NCBI RefSeq assembly: GCF_001029435.1
Contig: NZ_LDOV01000027.1
Location: 1-64,000 of the forward strand
Direction: 5' to 3'
Source: Photobacterium aphoticum
GTDB lineage: Bacteria; Pseudomonadota; Gammaproteobacteria; Enterobacterales; Vibrionaceae
Length of the DNA stretch: 64,000 nucleotides
Shown: positions 18,605-27,584 of the stretch, in pieces
Numbering within the stretch: the stretch's first letter is position 1
Layout: each line of letters opens with the position of its first letter
Program-made: the position numbers and the translations under genes
Notes under the pieces: generated by a model
What the model was told of the DNA's origin: nothing
Seen by the model: only the letters and a program-made list of their open reading frames with translations
Database searches by the model: none

Positions 18605-20014
18605 ATGTCACACTCTTCTGATTTAATCGCAACGGACATCGAAGCATATTTAAACGTTCATGAAAATAAAGATCTGCTCCGTTTTTTGACCTGTGGCAAT
18701 GTTGATGATGGTAAATCAACACTGATTGGCCGTCTGCTTTTTGATAGTAAGTTGATTTATGAAGATCAAATGGCAGCGATTGAAAAGGACTCGCAAAAGT
18801 TTAATACCACCGATGAAGCGTTTGACTTAGCGCTGCTGGTGGATGGCCTACAGTCTGAGCGTGAGCAAGGCATCACGATTGATGTCGCGTACCGTTACTT
18901 CTCTACCGATAAGCGTAAATTCATTATTGCCGATACCCCAGGGCATGAGCAATACACGCGTAACATGGTAACGGGTGCTTCTACCTGTGATTTGGCGATT
19001 GTAATGGTGGACGCTCGTCACGGCATTCAAACGCAGACGCGTCGTCACAGCTACATTTGTAGCCTGCTAGGCATTAAACACATTATTGTTGCGATCAACA
19101 AGATGGATTTGATGGATTACAGCCAAGAGGTGTACCAAAAAATCAAAGCAGATTATCGTGAAATGGCGAAAGGTTTTGCGATCGATGATATTCGTTTTGT
19201 GCCGATTTCTGCTTTGAAAGGCGATAACGTGGTCACACCAAGTGAACACATGGATTGGTACCCAGGTGCAACCTTGATGAAACTGCTCGAAACGGTAAAA
19301 GTGTCTCAAGACAAAAACTTAGAGCAGATGCGTTTCCCGGTGCAATATGTGAACCGTCCTAACCTTGATTTCCGTGGTTTCTGCGGCACATTGGCCTCTG
19401 GTGTCGTACGTATTGGTGATGAAGTGATTGCATTGCCATCGGGTAAGCGTTCGCGTGTGAAATCTATCTTTACTTACGATGGTGAGTTAGCTCAAGCACA
19501 ACCAGGACAAGCCATCACTATCACCTTAGAAGATGAAATTGACGTTTCGCGTGGGGACATGCTGGTTCATGAGGGGCATGAGCCTGCGGTAGTGAATCAA
19601 CTAGAAGCGCATGTGGTTTGGATGGATGAAACGCCACTACGTAGTCATAAAGAATACACGTTTAAGTTCGCGACTAAGTCTTGCTTTGGCAGAATCAGTC
19701 AATTAGTCCATAAAGTGGACGTGAACACGCTAGATAAGCATGCCGAAAATGCGGATACATTAGCACTGAACGAAATTGCGCTGGCCAACATTAATCTGAC
19801 CGACAAAGTGGCGGTGGATGAATATCAGTCACTACCTCAAACGGGCTCTTTCATTATTATTGATCGCCTATCTAACGTGACTGTGGGGGCAGGTATGGTC
19901 AATGCTGTCGCCGTGGGTGGAGAAGATGCAACTCGCCAATATTCAAGCGCAGAGAAAGAGCTGAACGCTTATGTTCGAAAGCATTTCCCTGAGTGGGGAT
20001 GTGTGGCGATTTAA
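18605..20014 (+). CDS. cysN: Sulfate adenylyltransferase subunit 1 (GTPase)
   Basis: GTP-hydrolysing partner of CysD in ATP sulfurylase. Translation-factor-type G motifs are plain: G1 [10 protein letters not shown]3 [13 protein letters not shown]4 NKMDLMD. Length 469 fits stand-alone CysN without a fused CysC domain. The order cysD-(insert)-cysC-DHH-cysN differs from the common cysDNC. A strong terminator follows at 20041, closing the sulfate-activation operon. Confidence 0.96.
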   Translation: MSHSSDLIATDIEAYLNVHENKDLLRFLTCGNVDDGKSTLIGRLLFDSKLIYEDQMAAIEKDSQKFNTTDEAFDLALLVDGLQSEREQGITIDVAYRYFSTDKRKFIIADTPGHEQYTRNMVTGASTCDLAIVMVDARHGIQTQTRRHSYICSLLGIKHIIVAINKMDLMDYSQEVYQKIKADYREMAKGFAIDDIRFVPISALKGDNVVTPSEHMDWYPGATLMKLLETVKVSQDKNLEQMRFPVQYVNRPNLDFRGFCGTLASGVVRIGDEVIALPSGKRSRVKSIFTYDGELAQAQPGQAITITLEDEIDVSRGDMLVHEGHEPAVVNQLEAHVVWMDETPLRSHKEYTFKFATKSCFGRISQLVHKVDVNTLDKHAENADTLALNEIALANINLTDKVAVDEYQSLPQTGSFIIIDRLSNVTVGAGMVNAVAVGGEDATRQYSSAEKELNAYVRKHFPEWGCVAI

Positions 20015-20040
20015 CGTTTTTACGTTCGACAGATAAGTAA

Positions 20041-20070
20041 GAGCAGGCGAAATCGCTTGCTCTTTTTTTT
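20041..20070 (+). terminator. Intrinsic terminator after cysN
   Basis: GAGCAGGCG-AAAT-CGCTTGCTC (one G-U pair) followed by eight T residues, 27 bases behind the cysN stop. Confidence 0.9.
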
Positions 20071-20279
20071 GAGATTTCGATGTTTTCTTTTCCATTAATC
20101 TATTGAGTGTTATTCCTTGGGTGTCCTAATTGGTAGTTTTGCTATTTCGATCGTTTGTATATTGATTTTTGGGGCTATGTCGGTGGCATGAATCGAATGA
20201 GTAAGAAGGTTAAGCAGCGAAAACTTAAACCAATTTTTTATTTCATGTTTAATCAGAGAAAGAGTGAAAATTATACAAA

Positions 20280-20750
20280 ATGAAAAGGTGGTATTTAGTT
20301 TACTGCAAACGAAATGAACAGTTGCGTGCTTATCAACATCTAACAAACCAAAGTGTAGAGTGCTTCTATCCAAAAATAAAAGTGATGAAAACGATTAAAA
20401 GCAAAATACAGCTGGTTGAAGAGCCTTTGTCCCCATCTTACATGTTTGTCAGTTTTGATGATCAGCAAAGTTTGCTGTTTAGTGCAATAAGGTCAACGCG
20501 TGGGGTGGTGGACTTCGTGCGCTTCGGCGCTTACCCAAAAGAGGTACCAGCAGAGCTAGTGGCAGCACTCAAAAGTTATGACTCCCTTAGCGATCGAAAA
20601 TTTGCGCCAATAGATAGAGGTGTGGAAATGAATAACAATGGTGGGATTGAAGTTGTATTTAAAGAAACATGCGGAGAACGGCGAGAGTACCTCTTTTTAC
20701 AGATGCTATATCAATACAAGTCTGATGTTGTAGTGAACAACGAAAATTGA
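20280..20750 (+). CDS. rfaH: RfaH-type transcription antiterminator (NusG paralogue)
   Basis: A 156-residue NusG-family protein closest to RfaH, which joins RNA polymerase at ops sites and allows long surface-polysaccharide operons to be read. The N-terminal NGN domain has RWYLVYCKRNEQ, EPLSPSYMFVSFD and TRGVVDFVRFGAYP, as in RfaH. The C-terminal KOW part is shortened and altered (RGVEMNNNGGIEVVF replaces the usual GDKV..G.F.G segment), so ribosome or NusG-like contacts may differ. It lies 265 bases after cysN behind the terminator, so it has its own promoter. I found no clear GGCGGTAGC ops element in the window; the operon start is outside. Confidence 0.82.
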   Translation: MKRWYLVYCKRNEQLRAYQHLTNQSVECFYPKIKVMKTIKSKIQLVEEPLSPSYMFVSFDDQQSLLFSAIRSTRGVVDFVRFGAYPKEVPAELVAALKSYDSLSDRKFAPIDRGVEMNNNGGIEVVFKETCGERREYLFLQMLYQYKSDVVVNNEN

Positions 20751-20779
20751 CCACTGGGCATTAAGTAGACACTCAGGCG

Positions 20780-20968
20780 TTAATGGCTTTTACCACTGGC
20801 ATGAGAAAGAAACGAGGTATCGTCATCAGAATGTTGATCATGCCATTGTTTGATACGGCCATCGGTCTGCATATCATGGATTGCCTCGATAAGGGCTTTA
20901 TCCTGTTTGGCGAAGTACAGATCTTCTTCTACCTTCCCTCGCAATTTCATACGTTCTGAAAAGTCCAT
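20780..20968 (-). CDS. Small conserved hypothetical protein (62 aa)
   Basis: I do not recognise a named family. The product starts MDFSERMKLRGKVEEDLYFAK and is highly charged with predicted helices and no membrane segment. A very strong ribosome site (GAGGAGGACATC before the ATG) supports a real gene. It is convergent with rfaH, whose stop is 30 bases away. Confidence 0.65.
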   Translation of the reverse strand: MDFSERMKLRGKVEEDLYFAKQDKALIEAIHDMQTDGRIKQWHDQHSDDDTSFLSHASGKSH

Positions 20969-21128
20969 GATGTCCTCCTCACGGCGTCATTGCCTCACTT
21001 ATTGTAAGCGTAGACAAGGTGGCAACCTTGGGTTAGATACATTCACTTTCTTTTGACATGGGTCATCTTGTGCTGCGTCGGGTTGACGCGTACATTGAGC
21101 AACAAATTTGATATTGGATGTTTTTACG

Positions 21129-21506
21129 ATGCCTATTCGCCTGTTCCAACGTTATTGGTTGGCCATTACCTTGTTGATCCTTTTGACTATTACGGTGCTT
21201 TCACTTTCTCCGATGGCACAATTGCCTGCGGTTCCCGGCACAGACAAAACTCACCACTTTATCGCTTATGCCGCGCTCATGTTTCCAGCGGCGTTTGTGC
21301 GTCCGCGTTATTGGTTCGCGCTGGCAGGGGGATTTTGGTTATGGAGTGGGGCGATTGAATTGATTCAGCCGTATGTTAATCGATATGGGGAATGGTTAGA
21401 TATGGCTGCTAATGGGGGCGGTATTGTGTGTGGTATCGTGCTTGCCATTATCACGCGTTATGTGGTCGGTCAATTTACCAACATCCCTCTTACCACGCGC
21501 AATTAA
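21129..21506 (+). CDS. VanZ-like membrane protein
   Basis: A 125-residue protein with about four membrane segments. The pattern LSLSPMAQLPAVPGTDKTHHFIAYA followed by a helix and WSGAIELIQPYVNRYGEWLDMAANGGGI matches the VanZ-like family (conserved D-K-x-x-H-F and E-x-x-Q...D...N). The ATG at 21129 is chosen over a TTG seven codons upstream. The family function is not settled outside teicoplanin resistance. It is a single gene ahead of the thiamine operon. Confidence 0.8.
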   Translation: MPIRLFQRYWLAITLLILLTITVLSLSPMAQLPAVPGTDKTHHFIAYAALMFPAAFVRPRYWFALAGGFWLWSGAIELIQPYVNRYGEWLDMAANGGGIVCGIVLAIITRYVVGQFTNIPLTTRN

Positions 21507-21586
21507 AAGAGTGTTTTAACCCACATATTCAATATTCTGCAAGTTTGATATGTTGCGCTTTCATTAAAACTTGTTACTATCGTAGC

Positions 21587-21672
21587 AGTATAGTCGGGGG
21601 GCCTAATGGCTGAGATCGCATCGCGAGACCCGTTGAACCTGATTCAGTTAACACTGGCGTAGGGAACTATCT
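21587..21672 (+). promoter_or_regulatory. TPP riboswitch (THI element)
   Basis: The THI-box core GGCTGAGATCGCATCGCGAG and the second conserved block ACCCGTTGAACCTGATTCAG...GGCGTAGGGAA are both present at 21608-21665, with GGGGGG at 21596-21601 as the 5' side of stem P1/P2. It senses thiamine pyrophosphate and switches off the thiD-thiE operon. A plausible promoter lies just upstream (TTGCGC 21553, TACTAT 21575, 16-base spacing). No hairpin with a T run lies between it and thiD, so control of translation start is more likely than of termination. Confidence 0.95.
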
Positions 21673-21753
21673 GTCTTACCTGATGATGATCTCTCTTGTC
21701 TCATTCTCATGGTTGGCGTGATCGGTTCCCGAACGTCGGCTCGAGGAATGAGC

Positions 21754-22605
21754 ATGTCAAATTTATCGTACACCCCTGAACAACCTAAGGCTTCTACACC
21801 TATCGTATTAACCATTGCTGGTTCTGACAGTGGTGGCGGTGCCGGTATTCAAGCAGACATTAAAGCAATTTCTGCCACAGGCGGTTATGCCTGCTCGGTC
21901 ATTACCGCGATCACGGCACAAAATACCTTAGGCGTGTCGGCCATTTGTCCTATTCCGGTTGAACACGTGGAATCTCAGCTGGACGCGGTGTTTTCTGATC
22001 TCAATGTGGTCGCGGTGAAAGTCGGTATGTTAGCCGATAGCGATATCATCAAGGTCGTTGCCGCCAAAATTCAACAGTACCAACCTCGCTTTTTAGTGGT
22101 AGATCCGGTCATGGTCGCCACCAGTGGTGATCTGCTGTTGGAAAACTCCGCCATCAGCACCTTGAAATCGGCGTTACTGCCATTGGCGGATGTGATCACA
22201 CCGAACCTGCCTGAAGCGGCCGCCTTGGTGGGCGGACAGATTCCTACCAGTGAAGCAGATATGACTGCAATGATTGCGGATTTGCGCCAGCTAGGTGCCA
22301 AAGCAGTGTTGTTAAAGGGCGGTCACCTTGAGCAAGACGAAAACAGCAACGATTTGCTGATCACGCATGACAATGTGCAGCAATTGAGCGCGAAACGCGT
22401 GCAGACCCGCAACACTCACGGTACCGGCTGCACTTTATCTTCTGCTATTGCGTCCTACTTAGCACAAGGCAACGATCTTGCTCAGGCTGTTGCGCTGGGT
22501 AAGCAGTACATCTCACAAGCCATTGCTCATGCGGATGCTCTAGATGTCGGGCAAGGTCACGGGCCGGTCCATCACTTCTTCCCTGGTCACAACAATGTAC
22601 GCTGA
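21754..22605 (+). CDS. thiD: Hydroxymethylpyrimidine/phosphomethylpyrimidine kinase
   Basis: Phosphorylates HMP and HMP-phosphate to the pyrophosphate used by ThiE. The ribokinase-like fold shows VLTIAGSDSGGGAGIQADIK and AITAQNT at the N terminus and the anion-hole/catalytic NTHGTGCTLSSAIAS at the C terminus. I choose ATG 21754, six bases behind GAGGA; ATG 21748 is possible. First gene behind the TPP riboswitch. The stop is overlapped by the next gene, so the operon is compact. Confidence 0.95.
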   Translation: MSNLSYTPEQPKASTPIVLTIAGSDSGGGAGIQADIKAISATGGYACSVITAITAQNTLGVSAICPIPVEHVESQLDAVFSDLNVVAVKVGMLADSDIIKVVAAKIQQYQPRFLVVDPVMVATSGDLLLENSAISTLKSALLPLADVITPNLPEAAALVGGQIPTSEADMTAMIADLRQLGAKAVLLKGGHLEQDENSNDLLITHDNVQQLSAKRVQTRNTHGTGCTLSSAIASYLAQGNDLAQAVALGKQYISQAIAHADALDVGQGHGPVHHFFPGHNNVR

Positions 22606-23407
22606 ACCGTCGGTCACTGCTGGTATGTGTACAGGCGTGGCTATCACGATCAGTGGTGGCCACCTGCAATACCTCGACAGTGATGTCGCCACACTGGCCG
22701 ATCTTAACATGCACCTGCCTGCGGGAAAGTGGACGTGCTTGTTAGGGCGCAGTGGTTGCGGCAAGACGTCTTTGCTGCGTTATCTTGCCGGCTTGCTGGA
22801 TGAAAAGGTGACATGGTCGGGTGCACTGACCATCATGCCTGCCTGTGATTTGCACGGTGCTTGTGATTTGCACGGGCAGGTGGCCTACATGGCACAGCAA
22901 GATTTACTGATGCCGTGGTTAACCGTGCTAGACAACGTCATGTTAAGTCAGCGGTTTGGCGAGCATGCTGTTGATGCTCAACGTGCCGATAATGCGAAAC
23001 AGAGAGCGTTGGATTTGTTAGCACGAGTCGGCTTAGCGGATAAAGCAGATTACCGTCCATCACAGTTATCTGGCGGGATGCGTCAACGTGTGGCATTGGC
23101 ACGCACGTTAATGCAAGACAAGCCGATTGTGTTGATGGATGAACCGTTTTCGGCGCTCGATGCAGTCACACGCCATAAGTTACAAAATCTGGCGTGTGAG
23201 TTATTGCAGGATAAAACGGTTGTGCTGATCACTCATGATCCGCAAGAAGCCATCCGATTGGCAGACGCGCTGTATATCATGCAGGGCCATCCTGCTGCCG
23301 TGCGCGCGTTAACCGTGCCTGCGTCAGCGACTCCCCGTGACTATGATGCGGATTGTGCCGCTCTGCAGCAGGCTATTTTGACCCGTTTGGAGCGTGATGA
23401 TGAATAA
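22595..23407 (+). CDS. thiZ: Pyrimidine-precursor ABC importer, ATP-binding protein (ThiZ-like)
   Basis: ATPase of an importer for thiamine pyrimidine precursors. Walker A is GRSGCGKTS, the signature LSGGMRQRVALARTL and Walker B VLMDEPFSALD, as in the SsuB/TauB/ThiZ group. The internal tandem ACDLHGACDLHG (around 22840-22875) is a small in-frame duplication in the loop before the Q-loop. ATG 22595 overlaps the thiD stop by 11 bases; GTG 22544 and ATG 22625 are alternatives. It is followed by the permease with an overlap. Confidence 0.88.
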   Translation: MYAEPSVTAGMCTGVAITISGGHLQYLDSDVATLADLNMHLPAGKWTCLLGRSGCGKTSLLRYLAGLLDEKVTWSGALTIMPACDLHGACDLHGQVAYMAQQDLLMPWLTVLDNVMLSQRFGEHAVDAQRADNAKQRALDLLARVGLADKADYRPSQLSGGMRQRVALARTLMQDKPIVLMDEPFSALDAVTRHKLQNLACELLQDKTVVLITHDPQEAIRLADALYIMQGHPAAVRALTVPASATPRDYDADCAALQQAILTRLERDDE

Positions 23408-24248
23408 CTTACGTTCGTTGACGCCTTCTGCTTCTGAGCAGTCGTTATCGTCTCATTCGCCTCGCAAGGCGCACGCGCAGACTAAAACAGGGCTAATGAC
23501 ATGGCTTGATCATCCGCTGGTACGCGTTGCGATCAGCACGGTGGTGATCTTTGGCTTATGGCACGCCATTGTGGTGGTGTTTGCCATGCCGTCGTTCATC
23601 TTGCCCGCGCCGCTCGATGTGTTTGAGCGCATGGTAGAGCGTCATGATGTGCTGATGAAACACACTTGGGTGACAGCGCAGGAAATTGTGCTCGGTTTGC
23701 TGTTGGGCCTTTCGATGGGGATCGGTTTCGCCCTGCAAATGCTCCTCTTTAAGCCCTTGAAACGTTGGTTATTACCGCTGTTGATTGCCAGTCAGGCGAT
23801 CCCTGTTTTTGCTATCGCGCCGGTGTTGATGCTGTGGCTTGGCTACGGTATCGGCTCAAAGGTGGTGATGGCTGCTTTGATCATCTTCTTTCCCGTGACC
23901 ACCTGTTGTTACGACGGTTTGCGAAATACCCCAACCGGGTATTTGGATCTGGTGAGCACCATGGGGGCAACGAAATGGCAGCGTTTGCGTTATGTGCAAT
24001 TGCCTGCGGCGTTACCAACCTTGGCATCGGGTATTCGTGTAGCCGTGGTGATAGCCCCGATTGGCGCGGTGGCTGGCGAGTGGGTGGGTTCCAGTGAAGG
24101 ACTGGGCTACCTGATGCTACAAGCCAATGCCCGGATGATGATTGATGAGATGTTTGCGGCCCTCTTTATTTTATCGGCCCTGTCAGTGGCGTTGTATTTC
24201 ATCACCGACAAGTTGTTGAAAGCACTGATTCCGTGGGAAGCAGAATAA
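23397..24248 (+). CDS. thiX: Pyrimidine-precursor ABC importer, permease (ThiX-like)
   Basis: Inner-membrane permease of the binding-protein-dependent type, with about six helices from residue 40 on and a hydrophilic N-terminal tail. The EAA-loop region is TMGATKWQRLRYVQLPAALPTLASGIR, and VAGEWVGSSEGLGYLM is typical of SsuC/ThiX relatives. It overlaps thiZ by 11 bases (ATG 23397, or 23400). With ThiZ and ThiY it probably imports N-formyl-4-amino-5-aminomethyl-2-methylpyrimidine or HMP, judged from the riboswitch and tenA next door. Confidence 0.88.
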   Translation: MMNNLRSLTPSASEQSLSSHSPRKAHAQTKTGLMTWLDHPLVRVAISTVVIFGLWHAIVVVFAMPSFILPAPLDVFERMVERHDVLMKHTWVTAQEIVLGLLLGLSMGIGFALQMLLFKPLKRWLLPLLIASQAIPVFAIAPVLMLWLGYGIGSKVVMAALIIFFPVTTCCYDGLRNTPTGYLDLVSTMGATKWQRLRYVQLPAALPTLASGIRVAVVIAPIGAVAGEWVGSSEGLGYLMLQANARMMIDEMFAALFILSALSVALYFITDKLLKALIPWEAE

Positions 24249-24344
24249 GCGGCAAGACATCTCTGTCGGTTAAAGCACAGCCCAAACAGTTAACTCACTC
24301 AATAAACAATAGAAATCATACAGCACTCAGAAGAAGGAAAGGAC

Positions 24345-25337
24345 ATGAAAAAAACAGGTATGCGCCATGCCGCCATCGCTGCGGTATCGCTGATGTTATC
24401 TTTAACAGCCTCTCAGGCGGCGTTTGCAGACACTTCTGTGCCCACGACAAAACCCACGCCAAAGTCACTGACCTTAATGTTGGACTGGTTTGTGAACCCC
24501 AACCACGGCCCGATTGTGATCGCGCAAGAGAAAGGCTATTTCAAAGCCAATGGTTTGGATATCACCATTCAAGAGCCAGCGGATCCAAGTATGCCGCCCA
24601 AGCTGGTGGCCGCCAATAAAGCCGATTTAGCCATCACTTACCAACCGAACCTGACCATCGACGTGGCGGCCGGCTTGCCATTGGTGCGTGCGGGTACCCT
24701 GATTGCCACACCACTGAATACTTTGATGGTACTCGAAGGCAAGGGCATCAACAGCATGGCGGATTTTAAAGGCAAGACAATCGGCATTGCGATTGCCGGT
24801 AACGAAGAAGCAACCATCGGCAGCATGCTGCAAAGCGGTGGTGTGAACTTTGATGATGTGAAGATCATCAATGTGGGGTGGGCACTGTCGTCGTCATTGG
24901 CATCAGGCAAAGTGGATGCGATCTGGGGCGGTTTGCGTAACTTTGAAACCAACCAATTGGCATTGGAAGGGTACAAAGCCAAAGCTTTCTTCCCGGAAGA
25001 GCACGGTGTGCCTGCGTATGATGAATTGGTGTTTGTCGCCAATGCCAACACTTATGACAAAGCTGCGATTAATGCGTTTAACCATGCTCTGGAGCAAGCC
25101 ACTACTTACATCGTGAACCATCCGCAAGCGGCGTGGAAAACCTTTGTCGCTTATGCGCCGGACACGTTGGATAACGAACTTAATCATCGCGCTTGGAACG
25201 ATACACTGACCCGCTTCGCTCTGCGCCCTGCAGCCGTGGATTTGCAGCGTTACGATGATTACGCCGCTTTCATGAAATCACACAATATTATTAGCACTCA
25301 GCCCAAAGCACAGGACTACGTCCCTGTTTTTCAGTAA
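24345..25337 (+). CDS. thiY: Periplasmic pyrimidine-precursor-binding protein (ThiY/THI5-like)
   Basis: NMT1/THI5-like substrate-binding protein. A signal peptide (charged start, hydrophobic stretch, AFADT cleavage region) covers about the first 29 residues. The mature start SLTLMLDWFVNPNHGPIVIAQ, followed by KGYFKANGLDI, is characteristic of pyrimidine binders of this family. A good AAGGAAAGG ribosome site precedes ATG 24345. It follows the permease after a 96-base gap and is upstream of tenA. Confidence 0.9.
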   Translation: MKKTGMRHAAIAAVSLMLSLTASQAAFADTSVPTTKPTPKSLTLMLDWFVNPNHGPIVIAQEKGYFKANGLDITIQEPADPSMPPKLVAANKADLAITYQPNLTIDVAAGLPLVRAGTLIATPLNTLMVLEGKGINSMADFKGKTIGIAIAGNEEATIGSMLQSGGVNFDDVKIINVGWALSSSLASGKVDAIWGGLRNFETNQLALEGYKAKAFFPEEHGVPAYDELVFVANANTYDKAAINAFNHALEQATTYIVNHPQAAWKTFVAYAPDTLDNELNHRAWNDTLTRFALRPAAVDLQRYDDYAAFMKSHNIISTQPKAQDYVPVFQ

Positions 25338-25389
25338 TGCATACCACGACTGAGTATCAAAAATAAGAATTCAATAAGGAACGCCACAC

Positions 25390-26061
25390 ATGAATCATCA
25401 GGACTTGATTAACGCCTGCCAAGCGGATTGGGCGGAATACACCCAACATGCGTTTGTGAAACAATTGGGTGCAGGCACACTGCCTCAGCCAAGTTACTTG
25501 CACTACTTGAAACAAGACTTTTTGTTTTTGAAGCAATATGCCCGCGCATATGCTTTGGCGATTTATAAAGCGCCAAATTTAACGGGCATGCGAAAAGCCC
25601 TGACCAGCGTGCATGCGCTATTGGATTCTGAAATCGCCCACCATGTCACTTATTGCAGCCAGTGGGGATTAACAGAAGCGGACATGGAAGCGGAAGCCGA
25701 AGATGTGGGCACTGTAGCCTACACCCGTTATGTGCTTGATGCGGGTATGACGGGGGACATTGTGGATTTGTACACCGCGTTGGCACCGTGTGCCTTAGGG
25801 TATGCCGAGATAGGGCGTTTGCTGGTGGCATCAAACGAAACCGTACGTGAAGGCAACCCGTATGACAGTTGGATCAGCCTGTACAGCGGCGAAGAATTTC
25901 AGCAGGGCGTAGCACAAGGGCGTGATCACCTTGATAGCCTGCTGCAAGATATTGATGTGAATAGCCCTCGTGGCCAGCATCTGATCCAAGTCTTTAAAAC
26001 GGCGACACGGATGGAAGTGGCGTTTTGGCAACAAGGCTTGAATGCCTCACAGGAAGGATAA
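25390..26061 (+). CDS. tenA: Aminopyrimidine aminohydrolase / thiaminase II
   Basis: Hydrolyses aminomethylpyrimidine formed from degraded thiamine to HMP (and can cleave thiamine). All-helical TenA fold: [17 protein letters not shown] near residue 45 and the catalytic cysteine in [10 protein letters not shown] (Cys134); a conserved Glu lies in [11 protein letters not shown] near the C terminus. 223 residues is usual. No amidohydrolase gene of the YlmB type, which deformylates the imported compound in Bacillus, is next to it. thiM starts two bases after its stop. Confidence 0.95.
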   Translation: MNHQDLINACQADWAEYTQHAFVKQLGAGTLPQPSYLHYLKQDFLFLKQYARAYALAIYKAPNLTGMRKALTSVHALLDSEIAHHVTYCSQWGLTEADMEAEAEDVGTVAYTRYVLDAGMTGDIVDLYTALAPCALGYAEIGRLLVASNETVREGNPYDSWISLYSGEEFQQGVAQGRDHLDSLLQDIDVNSPRGQHLIQVFKTATRMEVAFWQQGLNASQEG

Positions 26062-26063
26062 TC

Positions 26064-26858
26064 ATGAAAACGACTCCTACACAGACCATTGTTCAGGCCT
26101 TAAAGGCCGTGCGTGAACAAAAGCCATTAGTGGTGAATATCACGAACTATGTGGTCATGAACAATACCGCCAATGCGCTTTTAGCGGTGGGTGCATCGCC
26201 GATCATGGCGCACTCTCAACAAGAAATGGCGGAAATGATGTCATTTTGTGGCGCGCTGGTGATCAACATCGGTACGCTGGACAGCCAGTGGACACCGCGC
26301 ATGGCCTTTGCGGTAGAGCAGGCAAACCTGAACAATAGATGCATCATCTTGGATCCGGTTGGCTGTGGTGCCAGTGCATTGCGTACCGAAACATCACGCC
26401 GTATTGCGGATATGGCCGATCGTCTGATTATTCGTGCCAATGCCTCTGAAATTATTGCGATGGCCGGTGAAGCTGGCAGTACACGTGGCGTGGATGCATT
26501 AGACAGCAGTGATGCCGCGATTGGTGCGGCACAGTATTTGGTGGAGACCTACGGGGCGAGCGTCGTCATTTCCGGTGAGGTGGATTACATCGTCACCGCT
26601 CAAGGCATCACATCCCTCCACAATGGTCATGCCATGATGCCGTTTGTGACGGGCATGGGTTGTTCGCTCTCTGCATTAACAGGCGCATTTGCCGCTGTGG
26701 GCGAAACGACTGGTCTGGCCGCTGCTGCAGTTATGGGCGTCGCAGGAGAGATCGCCGCTGAGCAATCCAACGGGCCGGGCAGTTTGCAGCTGAGTCTGTT
26801 GGATGCTTTGTATCAGTTGGATGAAGCGACATTGTTAGCACGTTTGAAGATCGCTTGA
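26064..26858 (+). CDS. thiM: Hydroxyethylthiazole kinase
   Basis: Phosphorylates the thiazole alcohol THZ for coupling by Thi[21 protein letters not shown] near the N terminus and [16 protein letters not shown] (catalytic-cysteine loop) near the C terminus are ThiM signatures. ATG 26064 follows a good AGGAAGG site; in-frame codons further upstream fall inside tenA. 264 residues, normal length. Fifth function of the TPP-controlled salvage operon. Confidence 0.96.
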   Translation: MKTTPTQTIVQALKAVREQKPLVVNITNYVVMNNTANALLAVGASPIMAHSQQEMAEMMSFCGALVINIGTLDSQWTPRMAFAVEQANLNNRCIILDPVGCGASALRTETSRRIADMADRLIIRANASEIIAMAGEAGSTRGVDALDSSDAAIGAAQYLVETYGASVVISGEVDYIVTAQGITSLHNGHAMMPFVTGMGCSLSALTGAFAAVGETTGLAAAAVMGVAGEIAAEQSNGPGSLQLSLLDALYQLDEATLLARLKIA

Positions 26859-26883
26859 GCGAATAAATAAAGCAGCAGAGTAA

Positions 26884-27504
26884 ATGATGAATCCTTATCA
26901 ATTATATTTAGTGACTGATGATCAACAGGATCTCGAGACATTAAAGCATGTGGTGGCTGAGGCTATCAAAGGTGGCGTGACCATGGTGCAAGTGCGTGAA
27001 AAGCATGGTGATGTCCGCGCTTTTATTGAACGCGCGCAAGCGGTAAAAGCAATTCTACAGGGTACCGGTGTCCCTTTAATCATTAATGATCGCGTTGATG
27101 TGGCATTGGCGGTCGATGCTGACGGGGTGCACTTGGGGCAATCGGATATGCCTGCTGATTTGGCCCGCCAGTTAATCGGTGATCAGAAGATTCTGGGATT
27201 ATCCGTAGAAAATGAGCAGCAGTTGTTCGATGCCGAAGCCATGCCTGTGGATTATTTAGGGCTGAGTGCCATCTTTACTACGCCGACCAAAACCGACATC
27301 AAGAAAGCCTGGGGCATTGACGGTTTGGCACAAGCTGTTGCCAAGAGTACGTTCCCGATTGTCGCTATTGGTGGCATTAATATGTCGAACATTGCTGACA
27401 TTCATGCCGCTGGCGCAGACGGTATCGCCTTAGTCTCTGCGATTTGCCATGCCGAAAGTCCGGCTCAAGCGGCGCGTGATTGTTTAGCCGCACTGCAGGC
27501 TTGA
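26884..27504 (+). CDS. thiE: Thiamine-phosphate synthase
   Basis: Joins HMP-pyrophosphate and thiazole phosphate to thiamine phosphate. TIM-barrel motifs VQVREKHGD, INDRVDVALAVDADGVHLGQ and IFTTPTKTD with the phosphate-binding VAIGGIN are present. 206 residues. It is the last gene of the operon and is followed by a strong terminator. No thiC, thiG, thiS or thiF is present, so this operon is for salvage only. Confidence 0.96.
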   Translation: MMNPYQLYLVTDDQQDLETLKHVVAEAIKGGVTMVQVREKHGDVRAFIERAQAVKAILQGTGVPLIINDRVDVALAVDADGVHLGQSDMPADLARQLIGDQKILGLSVENEQQLFDAEAMPVDYLGLSAIFTTPTKTDIKKAWGIDGLAQAVAKSTFPIVAIGGINMSNIADIHAAGADGIALVSAICHAESPAQAARDCLAALQA

Positions 27505-27550
27505 GCCGAAAGAAGAAGCCGAATGGCGGAGTGAGCTGAAAAGCATCACC

Positions 27551-27584
27551 AAAAATGACGAGGGTAACAGCTCGTCATTTTTTT
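27551..27584. terminator. Terminator between thiE and the convergent HAD gene
   Basis: AAAAATGACGAG-GGTAACAG-CTCGTCATTTTTTT: a 12-base stem with A and T flanks, so it can serve both strands. Confidence 0.88.

Noticed and set aside
7872..20750. ops element for RfaH inside the locus
   Set aside because: GGTAGC occurs inside ugd and galU coding sequence without the full GGCGGTAGC consensus or promoter context; the operon start is probably outside the window.
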